Positions 46,662 to 54,118 of a stretch of DNA of 64,000 nt are shown here, in pieces. Both the position numbers and the translations under genes were made by a program. The stretch lies in the NCBI RefSeq assembly GCF_046545555.1, contig NZ_JBHZTH010000001.1:62001-126000 (forward strand), written 5' to 3'. Every line of letters starts with the position of its first letter. Position 1 is the first letter of the stretch. Below the pieces are notes generated by a model. That model did no database searches. It was not told where the DNA came from and worked only from the letters and a program-made list of their open reading frames with translations. This stretch comes from Winogradskyella sp046545555 (GTDB lineage Bacteria; Bacteroidota; Bacteroidia; Flavobacteriales; Flavobacteriaceae).

Positions 46662-47270
46662 ATGAAGGATTTTATTTTAAAAAGCGTCTCGTTTATTTTT
46701 CACCCACTAATAATGCCAATATTGGGTGTAATGTTTTATTTTCATAAAACACCGCGTTTTATACCCCAACCTCTGCAGAATGCTAAAATATTCTCGATAG
46801 TAATATTAACAATTATATTACCTATTTTACTTTTTTTTCTACTTAAAACTGTAAACAAGGTTAATAGTATATATTTAAAGAGCACAAAAGAGAGGCTAAT
46901 CCCATTGTTTATTAACTGCGTCATTATTTCACTAATTCTAATGCGAGTATTAACATCTAATGAAATTGTAGAACTCTATTATTTCTTCCTTGGAATTTTA
47001 TGCTCAACTCTTGCGTGCTTTATACTTGCAGTTTTTAAAATAAAGGCGAGTATACACATGATTGCTGCTTCTGGCTTCTTTATGTTTGCAGTAGCATTGG
47101 GCATTCACTATCAGATAAATATTAATGGAACAATTTCTTTAATGATGGTTGTTTTAGGTGCTATAGCAACATCTAGGCTGCACCTTAAAGCACATACTAA
47201 TCAAGAATTAATTATTGGTCTTTTCACTGGTTTATTTCCGCAAATAGCATTTTTAAACTATTGGCTATAA
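46662..47270 (+). CDS. PAP2-like integral membrane protein
   Basis: A 202-residue membrane protein with about six hydrophobic helices. Remnants of the PAP2 phosphatase signature can be seen: KSTKERLIP (first motif), KASIHMIAASG with Ser-x-His (second), and SRLHLKAH, which fits SRxxxxxH (third). These residues suggest a lipid phosphatase fold in the inner membrane; the first motif is imperfect, so activity is uncertain. The stop codon abuts that of the convergent porin-like gene. Confidence 0.6.
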   Translation: MKDFILKSVSFIFHPLIMPILGVMFYFHKTPRFIPQPLQNAKIFSIVILTIILPILLFFLLKTVNKVNSIYLKSTKERLIPLFINCVIISLILMRVLTSNEIVELYYFFLGILCSTLACFILAVFKIKASIHMIAASGFFMFAVALGIHYQININGTISLMMVVLGAIATSRLHLKAHTNQELIIGLFTGLFPQIAFLNYWL

Positions 47271-47951
47271 AATGTAGAACATTAAACCAATTTTGAATGA
47301 ACTTATATCTAGTGTTCTTTCACTCAGTTTTACATTATTAAAGATTGGATTAAGTCCATAATACGCATGAAAATTCCATGTGCCATAACCTGCACTTAAC
47401 GTTATGCCATACTGTATATTATTAAAATTATCTATATTAGATAAATTCTGATTACCGTTATCACTTTTATATTTTGATGAATTGTATAATAAATAACCAA
47501 GTTTAAATCCAGTATAAATACGCCAAAAATTATAATCTGTAGAAGTGGATGTTCTCCATCTAAATTCAAAAGGTACTTCAACAAGATAAGTCGTAAACTT
47601 ATTCTTACTCACATTAACTTCATCTTCATCAATAATATTATAAGTAATATTATTATTTGTCTCTAAAATTGAAACATTTTGATTGTATGAATTTGAAGAT
47701 ATACCTACTCCTATACCAATCGCTAAATTTCTTCTATCATTAACTGGCATATCTCTAATAAACCCGAAATGAATTCCTGATGAAAATCCATTTTGAGAGA
47801 CTCCTTCTAATTTATCATTTAGCAAGTTATATGTTACTGAAGCATAAAACTGATCTTCTCTATAACTTGCATAAAGGTCTACGTTATCATTACTTTGAGC
47901 ATATCCTATAAAACCAATAAATAGTATTAAAACCAAAATCCAATTCTTCAT
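47265..47951 (-). CDS. Porin-like outer-membrane beta-barrel protein
   Basis: A 228-residue protein with a signal peptide (MKNWILVLILFIGFIGYAQ) followed by about eight amphipathic strands and ending in FKIGLMFYIL, a typical barrel terminus with aromatic and hydrophobic residues. This is the general PorT/OMP_b-brl type seen next to exbD genes in flavobacteria. It is separated from the exb operon by a strong terminator, so it is transcribed on its own. Specific function unknown; it does not show enough to be called PorT itself. Confidence 0.7.
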   Translation of the reverse strand: MKNWILVLILFIGFIGYAQSNDNVDLYASYREDQFYASVTYNLLNDKLEGVSQNGFSSGIHFGFIRDMPVNDRRNLAIGIGVGISSNSYNQNVSILETNNNITYNIIDEDEVNVSKNKFTTYLVEVPFEFRWRTSTSTDYNFWRIYTGFKLGYLLYNSSKYKSDNGNQNLSNIDNFNNIQYGITLSAGYGTWNFHAYYGLNPIFNNVKLSERTLDISSFKIGLMFYIL

Positions 47952-47990
47952 AAGATAAAGCTACAAAATCTTTAAATGTTTTTAAATAAA

Positions 47991-48016
47991 AAACGCCCTG
48001 ATTTCTCAGGGCGTTT
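47991..48016 (-). terminator. Intrinsic terminator of the exb operon
   Basis: An 11-base perfect stem, AAACGCCCTGA (47991-48001) with TCAGGGCGTTT (48006-48016), loop TTTC. On the minus strand it is followed by a T-rich stretch, and it lies 26 bases after the last exbD stop. Confidence 0.9.
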
Positions 48017-48041
48017 CAATATAAATTAATAAGGTTTTAAC

Positions 48042-48503
48042 TTATTCAGTTTTCGCATTAGCTATATACATTACTTTTAATGTATTTGCTTTTCTAAGCT
48101 CTTGCTTAATATCCGATACTAAACCTGCATGTGTATTTTTATCTACTTTAAGACCTACTACAAACTTTTTCTGTAATTCTTCAACTAATTCTCCTTGAGC
48201 TGAAAGTACACTAAGCTGCACATCGTCAACCGTAATTAAGGCATCATTAAACTGAATTCTTGGCTCAGTACCTAAATGTAAAAATTGACTACTAGGTTTC
48301 CCTGCATAAATAAAAGCAGTTCTATCTTTCTTAAGCTTTTCTACTTGATCTGCGCTTGGTAAGATATTCTCTATCATTAAACTACTATCGCGCATTACAG
48401 TTGCTACCATAAAAAAGAAAAGTAACATAAATACAATATCAGGTAAGGATGCCGTTGAAATCGCTGGCAATTCACTTTTTCCTCCTTTTTTAAACTTTGA
48501 CAT
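48042..48503 (-). CDS. exbD: ExbD/TolR family biopolymer transport protein
   Basis: A 153-residue protein with one N-terminal membrane helix, after a lysine-rich start (MSKFKKGGKSELPAISTASL), and a periplasmic domain. The conserved proton-path aspartate is in SLPDIVFMLLFFFMV. Together with ExbB and the other ExbD it energises TonB-dependent uptake across the outer membrane. It is the last gene of the operon, 11 bases after the longer ExbD. Confidence 0.92.
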   Translation of the reverse strand: MSKFKKGGKSELPAISTASLPDIVFMLLFFFMVATVMRDSSLMIENILPSADQVEKLKKDRTAFIYAGKPSSQFLHLGTEPRIQFNDALITVDDVQLSVLSAQGELVEELQKKFVVGLKVDKNTHAGLVSDIKQELRKANTLKVMYIANAKTE

Positions 48504-48514
48504 AATTATTACTT

Positions 48515-49150
48515 TTAGTTTTTATCTGGTTCTGCTTCAGACAATATCATAGGGAAAAGTTCTTTTATAGTCGTTATACGACCATTAAGAATTGTATCCT
48601 TACTAAATTGATTCTTTTCCTTTTCTTCTAACATTGCAGTATACACTTTTTCAGAATTCGGGTAAAACTTTTTATATAAACGTTTTGCCTCCCGCTCCCT
48701 TAAAATGTTATAGGCTGCAACTAGTTCGTTCTGAACATCCATATATTGCTCATACGAGGTCTCCCTATCGTGCTTCATTGAGATAATTGCTTTGTCTGGG
48801 TGATCTGAAGATGCTTCGTCTCTATTACCCTTACAATAATCACAACTCTCACCAGCTGCATTAGTACCACCACCATTATCTAAAAAATCTATCGCTGCTT
48901 GCCTTAAATCTTTAACTTCCATTTGCTCATCTTCCACGAGTAATTGGTTGTTACGATTTATTAGTACAGTAAATAAATTCTTTTGCTTAATAATTGGCGG
49001 CTCAACTTCTGTATCGTCGATAGGTGGCAAACTCCTTAATAATCCTTTATCCTTTTCTATAGTAGTAGTTACTAAGAAGAAAATAAGTAATAAGAAGGCA
49101 ATGTCAGCCATTGAACCTGCATTTACTTCTGGTGCCGATCTTTTTGCCAT
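48515..49150 (-). CDS. exbD: ExbD/TolR family protein, long form with inserted segment
   Basis: A 211-residue ExbD paralogue. The helix with the functional aspartate reads GSMADIAFLLLIFFLVTTT. The periplasmic part is longer than in the neighbouring ExbD. It holds an insertion with a CDYC pair (about 103-106), a Glu/Asp-rich stretch and a long helix with YEQYMDVQNELVAAYN. Paired ExbD genes are usual in Bacteroidota and may form mixed dimers. It lies between the four-helix protein and the shorter exbD on the minus strand. Confidence 0.88.
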   Translation of the reverse strand: MAKRSAPEVNAGSMADIAFLLLIFFLVTTTIEKDKGLLRSLPPIDDTEVEPPIIKQKNLFTVLINRNNQLLVEDEQMEVKDLRQAAIDFLDNGGGTNAAGESCDYCKGNRDEASSDHPDKAIISMKHDRETSYEQYMDVQNELVAAYNILREREAKRLYKKFYPNSEKVYTAMLEEKEKNQFSKDTILNGRITTIKELFPMILSEAEPDKN

Positions 49151-49156
49151 ATTTAA

Positions 49157-49606
49157 TTATTTACTAATTATTTTTTTAACTCCTGAGAATATCATTGCGA
49201 CTGCCGCAACAATAATTAAAATATAAAATGCAGTTAAACCTGCACCTACCATATGCGACTGTGCTTCAGTAGCTATTCCGTCTTGTAGTTTGTACTCTCG
49301 TGTATCACCACCAGAAGCTATGTAAGAAATAATTAATACTGCTGCAAATGCGCCGATACCTATCAAGGTATTTTTAAGACCAGATGTATTTGTGAATAGA
49401 TTTTTTAAAACAAAAACCACCACAAATAATAAAACCAGTCCCAATATTACATAGGCGATAATCGCTATTGGATCAACAATAGCAGTATCACCTGCTAGTG
49501 CCGCTGCCTTAATTTCTTCATCGCCCTCTGCTATTATTCTTCCAAGAAAAACAATACCAAGTACGCTAAGAACTAAAGCTACTATTTTTAAAATTTTGTG
49601 TAACAT
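49157..49606 (-). CDS. Four-helix inner-membrane protein of the exb operon
   Basis: A 149-residue hydrophobic protein with four predicted membrane helices: about 7-27, 45-68, 80-96 and 120-142. A polar loop with SGGDTREYKLQDGIATEAQ lies between the third and fourth. No enzyme motif is seen. It sits between exbB (18 bases) and the long exbD (6 bases) on the same strand, so it is probably an accessory part of this Ton-type motor. Similar uncharacterised genes are known at this position in flavobacterial exb operons. Confidence 0.8.
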   Translation of the reverse strand: MLHKILKIVALVLSVLGIVFLGRIIAEGDEEIKAAALAGDTAIVDPIAIIAYVILGLVLLFVVVFVLKNLFTNTSGLKNTLIGIGAFAAVLIISYIASGGDTREYKLQDGIATEAQSHMVGAGLTAFYILIIVAAVAMIFSGVKKIISK

Positions 49607-49624
49607 AATTTATGTGGTCTTTTT

Positions 49625-50389
49625 TTATTTTTTGTGTTTTACTAACATATCCATCAATGTAATTGATGCATCTTCCATATCGTTTACAATACTATCGATT
49701 TTAGCAATAATATAATTGTAAAAAATCTGTAAAATAATTGCTACGATAAGACCAAATACTGTTGTTAAAAGTGCCACTTTAATACCACCTGCTACTAAAG
49801 AAGGTTGCATATCACCAGCTGCTTCAATTTTATCAAAGGCCTGAATCATACCTATTACCGTCCCCATGAAACCAAGCATTGGTGCTAAAGCTATAAATAA
49901 AGAGATCCAAGATACATTCTTTTCTAACTGACCCATTTGTACTCCACCATATGCCACAACTGCTTTTTCTGCTGCATCAAGATCTTCATTTGCACGGTCT
50001 AATCCTTGGTAGAATATAGAAGCAACAGGACCTTTTGTATTTCTACAAACTTCCTTAGCAGCTTCAATACCACCTGAATTTAATGCATCCTCAACGTTTT
50101 GTGTTAATTTTTTTGAATTTGTTGTTGAAAGGTTTAAAAAGATAATTCTCTCAATAGCAATTGCTAACCCAAGAATTAAACATAATAATACAATACCCAT
50201 AAAGCCTGGACCACCTTCAATAAAACGCTTTTTTAGTTCTTGATGGAAACCCAAATCTTCTGCAGGTGCATCATCTTGAGTTAAGGTTGTTACAGTTGCT
50301 GTTGTAGTTGCTAAAGTTGTTGCGTTAGCGTTAACAGTTCCGATAGCCATTAAACATGTTATGGCAAGGATAGAAAATAATCTTTTCAT
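49625..50389 (-). CDS. exbB: ExbB/TolQ/MotA family proton channel protein
   Basis: A 254-residue inner-membrane protein. A cleavable-looking N-terminal sequence (to about residue 24) and a Thr-rich stretch precede the ExbB core. The core shows one helix at FMGIVLLCLILGLAIAIERI and the conserved LAPMLGFMGTVIGMIQAF and GGIKVALLTTVFGLIVAI helices that form the proton channel. It heads a four-gene operon with the four-helix protein and two exbD genes, with short gaps, on the minus strand. Confidence 0.94.
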   Translation of the reverse strand: MKRLFSILAITCLMAIGTVNANATTLATTTATVTTLTQDDAPAEDLGFHQELKKRFIEGGPGFMGIVLLCLILGLAIAIERIIFLNLSTTNSKKLTQNVEDALNSGGIEAAKEVCRNTKGPVASIFYQGLDRANEDLDAAEKAVVAYGGVQMGQLEKNVSWISLFIALAPMLGFMGTVIGMIQAFDKIEAAGDMQPSLVAGGIKVALLTTVFGLIVAIILQIFYNYIIAKIDSIVNDMEDASITLMDMLVKHKK

Positions 50390-50464
50390 TGTTCTGAATC
50401 TTAATTTTATTAGTTAAAGTGTTAAAGATAAAAAAAATAATGTAACTATCACGTAAAATCTAAG

Positions 50465-50552
50465 CAGAGAGGAAGGGATTCGAACCCTCGATACCCTTTT
50501 GGAGTATACACACTTTCCAGGCGTGCGCCTTCGACCACTCGGCCACCTCTCT
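50465..50552 (-). tRNA. tRNA-Ser (anticodon GGA)
   Basis: On the minus strand an 88-base cloverleaf can be drawn: acceptor AGAGAGG with CCTCTCT, D-arm GCC/GGC, anticodon arm CACGC-CTGGAAA-GTGTG with anticodon GGA, a long class II variable arm, and a T-arm with TTCGAAT. The CCA end is not encoded. The long variable arm and GGA anticodon identify serine (UCC/UCU codons). Confidence 0.96.
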
Positions 50553-50627
50553 GTAAATTTTATTTCAAAATTACAGATGACCAAATAACGAAAAAAACTT
50601 CAAACACTAAAATTTGAGCCGTTAATT

Positions 50628-51653
50628 TTAAGTCAATTCGCCTCTTAATGGCTTTTCATAATAAAATGGGAACTTATCTCTTGCTATTTTATAACCTAAT
50701 AAGTACATCAATTTAGCAACTGCTGCTTCAGTTGTAATATCCTTACCAGAAATCACACCGATGTTTTTTAACTGAGAACTTGTTTCATACTGCCCCATAA
50801 TCACACTTCCACCAGAACACTGTGTTACATTAATAATGTACAAACCTTTATTAATAGCCTCTTTTAATAATTCTACAAACCAGTTTTCTGTTGTTGCATT
50901 ACCCGAACCATAAGTTTCAATAATCAGACCTTTTAAATTATTGGTGTTTATTACAGCTTCAATTAAAGGCTTAGAAATACCTGGGAATAATTTTAAAATA
51001 CCAATATTAGTGTCCATAGCTGTTCTTACTATGAGCTTTTCTTTTATAGTTTCCTTTTTTAAATACTCCTTATTCACTTTTAAATGTACTCCAGATTCTG
51101 CTAAATTGGGATAATTTGGAGAATCAAAAGCTTCAAAATGTTCTGCATTTATCTTTGTAGTCCTATTGCCACGATATAACTTATATTCAAAATATAAACC
51201 AACCTCTCTTATTATCGGTATTCCATTCTCATGCAAAGAAGCCACTTGTATAGACGTAATTAAATTTTCTTTTGCATCTGTACGTAAATCTCCTATTGGT
51301 AATTGAGATCCAGTAAAAATGACTGGTTTATCTAAATTCTCTAACATAAAGCTAAGTGCTGAAGCAGAATAACTCATGGTATCACTTCCGTGTAAAACTA
51401 CGAAACCATCAAACTTGTTATAATTAACTTCAATGAGGTTTGCTATTAACTCCCAATATTTAGGGTTTATATTTGATGAGTCTATAGGTATGTCAAATGA
51501 AACTGTCTCTATATTACAATCTAATAATCGAAGTTCAGGAATTTTATCTAAAAGACTATCAAAATCGAAAGCTCTTAAAATACCTGTATGAGGATCTTTG
51601 GTCATACCAATAGTACCACCTGAATAAATAAGTAAAATATTCGCTTTATACAT
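50628..51653 (-). CDS. ansA: Type I L-asparaginase
   Basis: A 341-residue cytoplasmic asparaginase of the bacterial AnsA type, hydrolysing asparagine to aspartate and ammonia. Both catalytic threonine motifs are present: IYSGGTIGMT near residue 10 and the VLHGSDTMSYSASALSF block near 84-100. There is no signal peptide, which fits the low-affinity cytoplasmic enzyme rather than the exported type II. It lies 2 bases after the tatD-like gene on the same strand, so they form an operon. It is unrelated in fold to the two Ntn-type asparaginases elsewhere in the window. Confidence 0.94.
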   Translation of the reverse strand: MYKANILLIYSGGTIGMTKDPHTGILRAFDFDSLLDKIPELRLLDCNIETVSFDIPIDSSNINPKYWELIANLIEVNYNKFDGFVVLHGSDTMSYSASALSFMLENLDKPVIFTGSQLPIGDLRTDAKENLITSIQVASLHENGIPIIREVGLYFEYKLYRGNRTTKINAEHFEAFDSPNYPNLAESGVHLKVNKEYLKKETIKEKLIVRTAMDTNIGILKLFPGISKPLIEAVINTNNLKGLIIETYGSGNATTENWFVELLKEAINKGLYIINVTQCSGGSVIMGQYETSSQLKNIGVISGKDITTEAAVAKLMYLLGYKIARDKFPFYYEKPLRGELT

Positions 51654-51655
51654 AT

Positions 51656-52423
51656 CTAAATTCCGAAAATTGATTTTGAGTTTTCAGTTGTTATAAGAGC
51701 AACTTCTTCTTCGCTCATTTTATAAAGTTCAGCTAATTTTTCTAACACCTTATTAATATACGAACTTTCATTACGTTTACCTCTGTGTGGTTTTGGCGCT
51801 AAATAAGGTGAATCTGTTTCTAAAACTATGTGTTTTAAATCTATTTGATGTATAAATTGATCTATCTTCCCATTCTTAAAGGTAACAACACCACCAATTC
51901 CTAATTTCATATTATATGATATTGCTTTATTTGCTTGCTCTAAATTCCCTGTAAAGCAATGAAAAATTCCATATAAATCATCTGATTTTTCTTCTTCTAA
52001 AACTTCAAAAATTTCGTCAAAAGCTTCTCTACAATGAATAACTATTGGTAATTTATAATTCTTGGCCAATTTGATTTGATGTCTAAATGCCTTTATCTGA
52101 ATATCTAAAGTACTTTTGTCCCAATACAAATCGATACCTATTTCACCAACAGCGTAAAAGTTTCGTTTTGCTAACATCTCTTCAACATGTGCTAATTCAT
52201 CTTTATAATTAGCTTTAACATGTGTTGGATGTAGACCCATCATTAAGTAGATGTTTTCTGGGAAATCATTTTCAAGTTTTAACATAGATTCTGTGTAGGT
52301 AGAATCTATTGCAGGAATAAAAAAACGCTCAACCTTTGCGTCAATAGCTCTTTGTATCATTTCTGATCTATCTCCATCAAACGCCTCACTATATAAATGT
52401 GTATGTGTATCAGTAATTATCAT
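51656..52423 (-). CDS. TatD family metal-dependent hydrolase
   Basis: A 255-residue TIM-barrel nuclease-like protein. The metal-binding motif DTHTHLY is at the N-terminus, with GEIGIDLYWDK, VIHCREAFDE and the C-terminal ETDSPYLAPKPHRGKRNES. TatD homologues are Mg-dependent DNases/hydrolases involved in DNA repair or D-aminoacyl-tRNA handling. I start at the ATG at 52423 (MIITDTHTHLY); an in-frame ATG at 52447 would add eight residues ahead of the usual N-terminus. Operon with ansA. Confidence 0.94.
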   Translation of the reverse strand: MIITDTHTHLYSEAFDGDRSEMIQRAIDAKVERFFIPAIDSTYTESMLKLENDFPENIYLMMGLHPTHVKANYKDELAHVEEMLAKRNFYAVGEIGIDLYWDKSTLDIQIKAFRHQIKLAKNYKLPIVIHCREAFDEIFEVLEEEKSDDLYGIFHCFTGNLEQANKAISYNMKLGIGGVVTFKNGKIDQFIHQIDLKHIVLETDSPYLAPKPHRGKRNESSYINKVLEKLAELYKMSEEEVALITTENSKSIFGI

Positions 52424-52476
52424 CTCACAAAAGTAATTGTTTAGCACAGTATCTGTTTACTATATTTACACAAAAT

Positions 52477-52932
52477 ATGTTTATGGAAACACTAAAGGAC
52501 TTTCTCATTAAAAGAGGATATTCTAAGATAAAGCTAAAACTAACAAAAACCAATCACTTTGAAATTAAGGCTACTATTAATAATATCAAAGGGAGTTTTA
52601 TTTTAGACACAGGGGCATCTAGCAGTTGTGTTGGATTTGAAGCTATTGAAAGGTTTAATTTAAAAGTTAAAGACTCTGAAATTAAAGCGGTTGGCGCTGG
52701 TGCTTCAAACATGTTAACACAGATTTCGCGCTCAAATGAATTGAAAATTGGAAAATGGAAAAAAAGTCGTGTTGCTTTAATCTTATTTAATCTTTCTCAC
52801 GTTAATAATGGATTAAAAAATCATAATGCAGAACCAGTTGATGGCATCATTGGTGCAGATATATTAAAAAAAGGTAAGGCTGTAATTGATTATGAAAAAA
52901 AATATATCTACTTAAAGTCTAAAGAAATATAA
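52477..52932 (+). CDS. Retropepsin-like aspartic protease
   Basis: A 151-residue protein with a single retroviral-type aspartic protease domain. The active-site motif is LDTGASSSCVG near residues 43-53, and the flap and second hydrophobic motif can be seen in AVGAGAS and DGIIGADIL. Such proteins act as homodimers. No signal peptide is seen, so it appears cytoplasmic. A second ATG two codons in (52483) is an alternative start. It is followed 48 bases later by an orphan response regulator on the same strand. The substrate is unknown. Confidence 0.85.
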   Translation: MFMETLKDFLIKRGYSKIKLKLTKTNHFEIKATINNIKGSFILDTGASSSCVGFEAIERFNLKVKDSEIKAVGAGASNMLTQISRSNELKIGKWKKSRVALILFNLSHVNNGLKNHNAEPVDGIIGADILKKGKAVIDYEKKYIYLKSKEI

Positions 52933-52980
52933 TAAAATCTATATTCTTAGTATATTCACAATACTAGAATTAATAGCAAA

Positions 52981-53610
52981 ATGAATCCTACCTTAATAAT
53001 TGCGGATGACCATCCCTTAGTACTTAGAGGTCTCCAAGAGTTTTTAAACGAAAAAAACTATAACGTTATCGCCAGTGCTAAAAATGGAAAAGAGGCATTA
53101 GCTTTAATAAAGGCACATGTACCAGACGTTGCAATTTTAGATATTAAAATGCCATTCTATACTGGTTTGCAAATTGCAGAAAAATGCAAAGAGGCTCATC
53201 TAAAAACCAAAATAGTTCTTATAACTTTTGAAAAAGATGAAGAAATATATAGGCAAGCTAAGGCTATCGGTGTTTATGGTTATGTCTTAAAGGAATTTGC
53301 TTTAGATGAAATAGAAAACTGCTTAGGATACGTTTTAGAAGGTAAATCTTATTTTAGTCCCGAATTATTAAATTTTATAGAAGTTAAAGAAAAACCAAAA
53401 TACATAGAGTTACTTACCAAGCACGAAATGAAAATTGTTAACCTCATTGCAGATAATAAAACTGGTGTAGAAATAGCTGAAATACTCTCTATATCACCGC
53501 GAACAGTGGAAAAACATAAAAGTAATATTATTAAAAAACTTCAGCTAGAACGAAAGCAAAATAGCCTATTAATATGGGTAAAAGAGAATTCTAATTTTAT
53601 TAACTTATGA
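52981..53610 (+). CDS. NarL/FixJ-type response regulator
   Basis: A 209-residue two-component regulator. The receiver domain keeps all key residues: D9 and D10, the phosphorylated D54 in ILDIKMP, T82 and K104. The C-terminal LuxR-type helix-turn-helix (about 142-200) contains GVEIAEILSISPRTVEKHKS. No histidine kinase is coded nearby, so it is an orphan. Directly downstream are two copies of a 16-base palindrome, in a form suited to a dimeric LuxR-type regulator, each in front of a short transcription unit; this gene is the obvious candidate to bind them. No terminator separates it from the first operator. Confidence 0.93.
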   Translation: MNPTLIIADDHPLVLRGLQEFLNEKNYNVIASAKNGKEALALIKAHVPDVAILDIKMPFYTGLQIAEKCKEAHLKTKIVLITFEKDEEIYRQAKAIGVYGYVLKEFALDEIENCLGYVLEGKSYFSPELLNFIEVKEKPKYIELLTKHEMKIVNLIADNKTGVEIAEILSISPRTVEKHKSNIIKKLQLERKQNSLLIWVKENSNFINL

Positions 53611-53621
53611 TAATAAATGAA

Positions 53622-53643
53622 ATATACGTAAAGTTACGTATAT
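53622..53643 (+). promoter_or_regulatory. Palindromic operator 1 with promoter of candidate small RNA
   Basis: ATATACGTAA (53622-53631) and TTACGTATAT (53634-53643) form a perfect 10-base inverted repeat around AG. About 35 bases after its centre comes TTTAC (53667-53671), then a block ACTGTTATTAATTAA. The same layout is repeated at operator 2. The distance suits activation by a bound dimer just upstream of the promoter. The symmetry is seen directly; regulation by the adjacent response regulator is inferred. Confidence 0.7.
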
Positions 53644-53671
53644 ATTCAATCGATTTATTTCAGATATTTAC

Positions 53672-53757
53672 ACTGTTATTAATTAAGGGTTAATAACGAG
53701 CTATTAATTAGTTCTTAGGGGATTATTAAAGCCTCGGACTTGTGTCCGAGGCTTTTT
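53672..53757 (+). ncRNA. Candidate small RNA with strong terminator
   Basis: Between operator 1 and the terminator at 53728-53757 there is no ATG and no open frame of note. The stretch can form an internal hairpin (TTAATA, loop ACGAGC, TATTAA near 53690-53707), then a single-stranded stretch containing TTCTTAGGGGATT, and then the terminator stem. A transcript of about 80 bases is expected. The ends are inferred from promoter and terminator positions only. Confidence 0.5.
53728..53757 (+). terminator. Strong intrinsic terminator of the candidate small RNA
   Basis: AAAGCCTCGGAC (53728-53739), loop TTGT, GTCCGAGGCTTT (53744-53755), then TT. A 12-base perfect GC-rich stem, the strongest in this part of the window. 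Confidence 0.93.
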
Positions 53758-53776
53758 CATTGAAAAAAAATAAAAA

Positions 53777-53794
53777 ATACGTAATGTTACGTAT
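53777..53794 (+). promoter_or_regulatory. Palindromic operator 2 with promoter of small membrane protein
   Basis: ATACGTAA (53777-53784) and TTACGTAT (53787-53794) form a perfect inverted repeat around TG. TTTAC at 53821-53825 lies about 36 bases after its centre and is followed by ATTGCTATTAATCAA. This closely matches the block after TTTAC at operator 1, so both the operator and the promoter are duplicated. Confidence 0.7.
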
Positions 53795-53861
53795 AGTATG
53801 TCTTTATAATTATTAAGAACTTTACATTGCTATTAATCAATGCCTCAAGTTAAATTCTTAT

Positions 53862-53892
53862 AAACTCTGAATTAACTTATGATTCAGAGTTT
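53862..53892 (+). promoter_or_regulatory. Leader hairpin before the small membrane protein gene
   Basis: AAACTCTGAAT (53862-53872) and ATTCAGAGTTT (53882-53892) make an 11-base perfect stem with a nine-base loop in the untranslated leader, ending 22 bases before the start codon. It has no long T tract, so it looks more like an mRNA-stabilising or translation-control element than a terminator. Confidence 0.5.
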
Positions 53893-53914
53893 TAACTTTT
53901 AAAAAATAGTTCAA

Positions 53915-54028
53915 ATGCAAACGATAAAAGATAATTCAGAAAAAAAAGATAAACTCTTTATGGTACTCTTAGTTGTTAGCTCGATAGTTGTTATATCAGC
54001 TAATATAGCAGTAAATTTTTTTAGTTAA
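53915..54028 (+). CDS. Small single-pass membrane protein, 37 residues
   Basis: A 38-codon frame (ATG at 53915, TAA at 54026-54028). The first 13 residues are charged and polar (MQTIKDNSEKKDK). They are followed by about 20 hydrophobic residues (LFMVLLVVSSIVVISANIAV) that can span the inner membrane, and a short NFFS end. The gene lies between the operator-2 promoter with its leader hairpin and a strong terminator, so it has a complete expression unit of its own. No family is recognised. Small proteins of this shape often regulate a larger membrane protein; that is only a possibility here. Confidence 0.65.
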   Translation: MQTIKDNSEKKDKLFMVLLVVSSIVVISANIAVNFFS

Positions 54029-54061
54029 TTTTAGTTAGTTACCCTCTTAATTCTAAGGAGA

Positions 54062-54095
54062 AAAAAAGCGCAATTACTTAAGATTGCGCTTTTTT
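54062..54095. terminator. Bidirectional intrinsic terminator
   Basis: AAAAAAGCGCAAT pairs with ATTGCGCTTTTTT around the loop TACTTAAG, with A and T tracts on both sides. It can end both the small membrane protein transcript and the convergent sucA-sucB operon. Confidence 0.9.
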
Positions 54096-54118
54096 GATTA
54101 TTATTATAATGACTTTAA

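Noticed and set aside
50465..50552. tRNA as an integration site for a mobile element
   Set aside because: Flanking genes on both sides are ordinary chromosomal genes and no integrase or repeated tRNA end is seen.
10564..51653. Three asparaginase-type genes as a recent duplication
   Set aside because: They belong to three distinct groups (glycosylasparaginase, isoaspartyl peptidase, type I asparaginase) with different motifs and contexts.
53611..54118. A CRISPR-like or tandem array suggested by the repeated TACGTAA palindromes
   Set aside because: Only two copies exist and each is linked to a different transcript; they fit operators far better.
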